This document shows, in pieces, positions 4,437 to 7,685 of a stretch of DNA of 7,685 bases (position 1 is the first letter of the stretch; the number at the start of each line of letters is the position of its first letter). The translations under genes were made by a program, and so were the position numbers. The DNA is from DATECU01 sp035286745 (GTDB lineage Bacteria > Acidobacteriota > Vicinamibacteria > Fen-336), in NCBI GenBank assembly GCA_035286745.1, contig DATECU010000349.1, positions 1 through 7,685 of the forward strand. The letters are read 5' to 3'. Below the pieces are notes generated by a model. It did not search any database and was not told the origin of the DNA. It worked only from the letters and a program-made list of their open reading frames with translations.

Positions 4437-6146
4437 CTAGCCCAGGTCTTCGAGCGCGCGAACGCCCCTTCGCATGGGGATCCAGAAGGCCAGCAGGCTC
4501 AGCGCCGCCGCCATGGCCAGGGCCGCCGCCATGGCCGCTTGCTGGGCAGCCGGGATGGGGAGGTGGCGGAAGCGGTGCCAGAGGAAGATCGACGAGGGCC
4601 AGGCCAGAAGGCCGATCTCAACGGCGATGAAGAGCACGGCCAGGACCATGAAGGCGATGCCGCCGTAGGAGCCCGCCACCTGGGTGAGGTTCTCGGCGGC
4701 GAACCGAGGGTGCATGGCCCCCATGCCGGTCGCCAGGCCCACCAGCGCGAAGGTCATGAAGACGATGGCCACGGCGCAGAGTACCTTAAGGAAGGGCTCA
4801 GCGTCCAGAATCTCGTTAGATGCAACCGTCAACCCAAGGGCCAAGAGCGCCAGCGGACCAAGGCCGGTCCAGAACTTGGACCACAGAAAGGCGGACAGGC
4901 GCACCGGAGAGCTCTGGATGACCCAGAAGGCCGGGCCCTCGGCGGAGACCGACGGAAACACAAAACGCACCGCGACTGCGGAGAGCACGAAGGCTGCCAT
5001 GGCCAGGTTCACGAAGGCGTAGGCGTTCTTGATGACGCCGCTCATGTAGGGGATGCGATCGAGGTCGAGGACCTTGAAGTTGTAGAGGTAGACCAAGACC
5101 AGGGCCAGGAGCAGCAGGAGCTGGGACCATTGGGTGGTGTCGCGCAGGAAGACCTTGAGGTCCTTGACCAGGAGGTGTCTGGCTTCCCGCCGCAAGGGCA
5201 GCAGACGGGCGACGCTTTCGATTCCTCTCAGGTGGGTGAAGCGGACCTTGCGAGCCTCCTGAGCCTTGCTCCAGCCCGAGAAGTAGAAGCGGTCGTAGGC
5301 GCCGCGGGCTAGCACCGTGAAGGCCAGGGCGGTGGTCCACAGCGCGCCCAGGTGCAGCCAGTCGATGCCGCCCCGAAGCCCGCTGAAGAGCGCCTCGCCC
5401 GCCCAGAAGGACGGCAGGAGCGGGGTGATGGGAGACTGCAGGGTGGCAAAGAAGGCGGTGACGTCAGGCAGCGACTCGACGGCAAGCAGCCGCTCGGGTC
5501 TGAGGAAGCGCAGCAGGAGAACGATGCTGACCGCGAAGAGCAGGCCCATCAGCATCAGGATGTCTCGAGCCCGGCGGGCCGGAAAGACGTTGACCAGGAA
5601 GAGGGTGACGGCCGAGCCGAAGGCGACCGGGATGGTCACGAAGGGCACCAGAGTGGCGAGAGCGGTCAAGTAGTAGCCGAAGCCGGCGCAGTGGGCAAGC
5701 CCGACCGCCAGCAGCACGGGGATGGTGAAGACCACCACCATCCAGGAGGCTTGGCCGAGCGCCTTGGCAAACCGGGAGTAGAAGAGCCTGGACACGCTCA
5801 CCGGCGCCGAGAGCAAGAAGCGCAGGTCCTCGGAGAGAAAGAAGGTGGAGAGGGACGTCACCACGCCGCTGAAGCCGAGGAACGAGAGGAAGGTCAGGAA
5901 CAGCCAGGAGAGGCCGAGCCGCACCAGGTAGTCGCCCAGCTCGGCGTAGTCCAGAAGCTGCCAGGTGAGCCAGAACACGGTGGCAAAGACCACGGCACCG
6001 ACTCCCACGGCGATTCCGCCGAAGAGGAGAACCCGAGCCAGATCGCCGGCTTCCCGCTGGCGTGCGCGATTGCGGGCGGCCAGGAAGACCGGTCGCAGCA
6101 AGTAGGGGAAGGCCTGCGGACGAGGAAGGGCCTCAGAGGGCGTCAT
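4437..6146 (-). CDS. Large ABC-2-like transporter permease
   Basis: A 569-residue polytopic membrane protein, the membrane partner of the ATPase next to it. Hydrophobic segments lie at about 38-66, 76-104, 132-152, 158-186, 196-213, 262-281, 341-357, 375-400, 425-443, 453-475, 491-515 and 536-556, so about twelve helices. A cytoplasmic linker with many charges sits at about 284-335. Size and layout match the large single-chain permeases that I associate with Pfam ABC_tran_2. Two motifs recur, one per half: SED...SAPVSVSRLFYSRF at 105-126 and AEG...SSPVRLSAFLWSKF at 402-425. This suggests internal duplication. ATG 6146 overlaps the ATPase end by 14 bp and has AGGAG at 6155-6151, so translation is probably coupled. 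The substrate is unknown. Export is likelier than import, because no binding protein is nearby. Confidence 0.85.
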   Translation of the reverse strand: MTPSEALPRPQAFPYLLRPVFLAARNRARQREAGDLARVLLFGGIAVGVGAVVFATVFWLTWQLLDYAELGDYLVRLGLSWLFLTFLSFLGFSGVVTSLSTFFLSEDLRFLLSAPVSVSRLFYSRFAKALGQASWMVVVFTIPVLLAVGLAHCAGFGYYLTALATLVPFVTIPVAFGSAVTLFLVNVFPARRARDILMLMGLLFAVSIVLLLRFLRPERLLAVESLPDVTAFFATLQSPITPLLPSFWAGEALFSGLRGGIDWLHLGALWTTALAFTVLARGAYDRFYFSGWSKAQEARKVRFTHLRGIESVARLLPLRREARHLLVKDLKVFLRDTTQWSQLLLLLALVLVYLYNFKVLDLDRIPYMSGVIKNAYAFVNLAMAAFVLSAVAVRFVFPSVSAEGPAFWVIQSSPVRLSAFLWSKFWTGLGPLALLALGLTVASNEILDAEPFLKVLCAVAIVFMTFALVGLATGMGAMHPRFAAENLTQVAGSYGGIAFMVLAVLFIAVEIGLLAWPSSIFLWHRFRHLPIPAAQQAAMAAALAMAAALSLLAFWIPMRRGVRALEDLG

Positions 6147-6885
6147 CGATCTCCTGCAGGCCGCTGCCGCCGGTGAGCTTCAGGAACACCGGCGTCAGGC
6201 GCTGATCCTCGCCGCCGGCCAGCGCCTGCAGCTCCTCGACGGTGCCCTGAGCGATGAGGCGTCCCTTCTGGATGATGCTGATCCGGTCGCACATCTCCTG
6301 CGCCACCTCCAGGGTGTGGGTGCTCATCAGGATGGCGACGCCCTTCCGGCTCATGTGGCGAAACACGTCCTTGATCAAGCGGGCGCCTCGAGGGTCCAGG
6401 CCGACCATGGGCTCGTCCACCAGCACCGCCCGGGGACGGTGCAGGAAGGCGGCGCACATCACCAGACGCTGCTTCATGCCGTGCGAGTAGCTCTCCACCA
6501 GCTCGTGCTCCCAGCGGGTGAGCTCGAACAGCTCCAGCACCTCGGCGATGCGCCCGGGGGTGCCGTTGTCCTCCATGCCGAAGAGGCCGGCGTGGAAGTG
6601 CAGGAACTCGCCGGCGGTGAGCTTCTCGTAGATGAAGGGCCGGTCGGGGACGAAGCCCAGCGCCAGCTTGGCCGCCTCCGGTTGGGTTGCCAGGTCGAAG
6701 CCGTTGATACGCACCCGGCCGGCGGTCGGCTTCAGCAGGCCGGCGACGATGCGGATGGTGGTGGTCTTGCCTGCTCCGTTAGGCCCCAGAAAACCGTGGA
6801 TCTCCCCGGGGGGGACCGACAGGCTCACCTGGTCCACCGCCGTGAAGGCGCCGTAGGTCTTGGTCAGCTCCAGAACTTCGATCAT
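6133..6885 (-). CDS. ABC transporter ATP-binding protein
   Basis: A 250-residue nucleotide-binding subunit that drives the adjacent permease at the inner face of the membrane. Walker A is GPNGAGKTT (34-42). The Q-loop region reads GFVPDRPF (77-84), with Asp81 where Gln is usual, a variant I recall from ABC-2-type exporters. The signature is SHGMKQR (134-140), Walker B is AVLVDEP (153-159), the D-loop GLDP spans 162-165, and the switch His is H190 (STH). The length is normal for a single domain. ATG 6885 is preceded by AGGA at 6894-6891, which overlaps the TAG stop of the transglutaminase-like gene (6895-6893). The two genes are 7 bp apart and likely coupled. Its stop lies 14 bp inside the permease gene. 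Confidence 0.95.
   Translation of the reverse strand: MIEVLELTKTYGAFTAVDQVSLSVPPGEIHGFLGPNGAGKTTTIRIVAGLLKPTAGRVRINGFDLATQPEAAKLALGFVPDRPFIYEKLTAGEFLHFHAGLFGMEDNGTPGRIAEVLELFELTRWEHELVESYSHGMKQRLVMCAAFLHRPRAVLVDEPMVGLDPRGARLIKDVFRHMSRKGVAILMSTHTLEVAQEMCDRISIIQKGRLIAQGTVEELQALAGGEDQRLTPVFLKLTGGSGLQEIDDAL
6151..6155 (-). promoter_or_regulatory. Ribosome-binding site of the ABC permease gene
   Basis: AGGAG lies four bases before ATG 6146, within the last codons of the ATPase gene. It supports this start, and the overlapping genes suggest translational coupling, which would keep the two subunits in balance. Confidence 0.6.
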
Positions 6886-6890
6886 GAGGT

Positions 6891-6894
6891 TCCT
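6891..6894 (-). promoter_or_regulatory. Ribosome-binding site of the ABC ATPase gene
   Basis: AGGA, five to six bases before ATG 6885, overlaps the stop codon of the upstream transglutaminase-like gene. This fixes the start and indicates that the two genes are translated from one message. Confidence 0.6.
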
Positions 6895-7685
6895 ATCGGG
6901 GAATCGACCAGCAGCCTCGCCCGCTGCCGTCGCGTCGGGGGATGGGGATGTCGAGCGGGCGGGTGTCCTGGACCGGCCGGCCGACCAGCACCGGGGTGCT
7001 GCCGGGTGCCAGCTCCAGGTCCAGGATGGTGATCTTGGTGCGGCCGATCAAGGGCAGGATGGTCGCCTGCCGATCCAGACCTCCGCGCACCAAACGAATG
7101 TGGGTGGCATCGGCGGGGAACTGGTTCAAGGTGGGGTCCACCGGCAGCCAGAGCCCGCGCTGGGGGCTCTCGGCGAGGTAGACCTCGGGCCAGGCGTGGT
7201 AGTAGAAGGCCCCCCGCAGATAGACCAGGCCCACCGCGATCCGGGCCGGCAAGGCGGCCGCGCGGGCCATGGCCACGTAGAGCGCTGTGTGTTCGTTGCA
7301 GTCTCCGACCTTGGTCCGCAGCACCTCGCGGGCCGAGGGCAGGCTGACGGTGGGCTTCTTCTCCAGGAGCGAGGCCACATGGCGCAGCAGTCTCTCGGCT
7401 CGGGCTCTGGGGGTGGTGGCTCCGGCGGTGGCCTTGGCGGCCTCCTCCACGATCTCGGGGGCATCGCTCTCCAGGAAAGGCTCGGGCTGCAAGTAACGAT
7501 CGAGGTCGGGGTCCGCCGGTTCAGCCTTCAAGCCTCTGGCATCCACGATCACCATCTGATCCCCGCGCACGCTCTGACCGGCGCCCTCAAGATCGGCCCC
7601 GGACAGGTCGGGTCCTTCGACGCGCAGCCGGAGCCGCTGCACGGTGGTCGGGTCGTCGATGCGGCGGGGGGATTGCGGCACCACC
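6893..7685 (-). CDS. Transglutaminase-like protein, N-terminus off window
   Basis: The C-terminal 263 or so residues of a protein with a transglutaminase-like (papain-fold) domain. Numbering from the first visible codons, the catalytic triad is Cys129 in VGDCNEH, His163 in YYHAWPEVYL and Asp183 in LWLPVDPTLNQFP, the classic order and spacing. Between them, ALYVAMARAAALPARIAVG is the usual helix after the Cys. Members act as proteases, amidases or peptide cross-linkers, often on the cell surface. Which one applies here is unknown. The frame is open to the window edge, so the start and any signal peptide or membrane anchor are not visible; the GTG at 7684 is probably internal. It is the first visible gene of the operon and is followed after 7 bp by the ABC ATPase. 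It ends in a basic tail with a late Cys. Confidence 0.88.
   Translation of the reverse strand, partial: VVPQSPRRIDDPTTVQRLRLRVEGPDLSGADLEGAGQSVRGDQMVIVDARGLKAEPADPDLDRYLQPEPFLESDAPEIVEEAAKATAGATTPRARAERLLRHVASLLEKKPTVSLPSAREVLRTKVGDCNEHTALYVAMARAAALPARIAVGLVYLRGAFYYHAWPEVYLAESPQRGLWLPVDPTLNQFPADATHIRLVRGGLDRQATILPLIGRTKITILDLELAPGSTPVLVGRPVQDTRPLDIPIPRRDGSGRGCWSIPR

Noticed and set aside
3777..5312. 511-codon + strand ORF opposite ispG and the permease gene
   Set aside because: It is an antisense shadow of two well-identified genes, with a low-complexity His/Gly/Arg/Glu composition typical of such shadows.

Overview
The window is high-GC bacterial chromosomal DNA. Most genes have strongly GC-biased third codon positions, a complete ispG (MEP isoprenoid pathway) is present, and ribosome-binding sites are bacterial. 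The lineage cannot be fixed from sequence alone. The large single-chain ABC permease, the C-terminal style of IspG and the secreted FVVVW/GVFGQRFDAAG repeat protein recall, from memory, soil or sediment Acidobacteriota, Planctomycetota or deltaproteobacterial-type genomes. That placement is an inference of low confidence.

Left part (about 1-1622, + strand). A leader region with hairpins contains a possible 52-codon ORF. It is followed by a gene for an exported 409-residue protein: a signal peptide, seven tandem repeats of about 54 residues (perhaps a beta-propeller), and a short IFKDGFQ tail. The repeats are partly identical at DNA level and show a 161-residue (483 bp) higher-order period. 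The last repeat carries a CCQCCQ insert made by a 9-bp tandem duplication.

Middle part (about 1623-3221). This looks like an accessory, rearranged patch. It holds one unrecognised 152-residue ORF with lower GC3 and many AGA/AGG codons, then about 400 bp without a convincing gene but with a long imperfect inverted repeat and a 16-bp perfect palindrome. Next, on the minus strand, comes a broken VapBC-type toxin-antitoxin pair: the PIN toxin is cut off about halfway, and the ribbon-helix-helix antitoxin is intact. The vapC break probably marks one edge of the rearrangement.

Right part (3222-7685, - strand). A compact run is read from right to left: transglutaminase-like protein (its N-terminus lies beyond the window), ABC ATPase, large ABC permease, ispG. 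Gaps and overlaps are 7 bp, a 14-bp overlap and 42 bp, so the first three are very likely one operon and ispG may share it. The ATPase and permease should form one ABC-2-like membrane complex. The role of the transglutaminase-like protein with it is unknown. I see no RNA gene, CRISPR array, insertion sequence or phage gene. The strongest candidates for something undescribed are the orphan ORF patch and the transglutaminase-ABC-ispG gene set.
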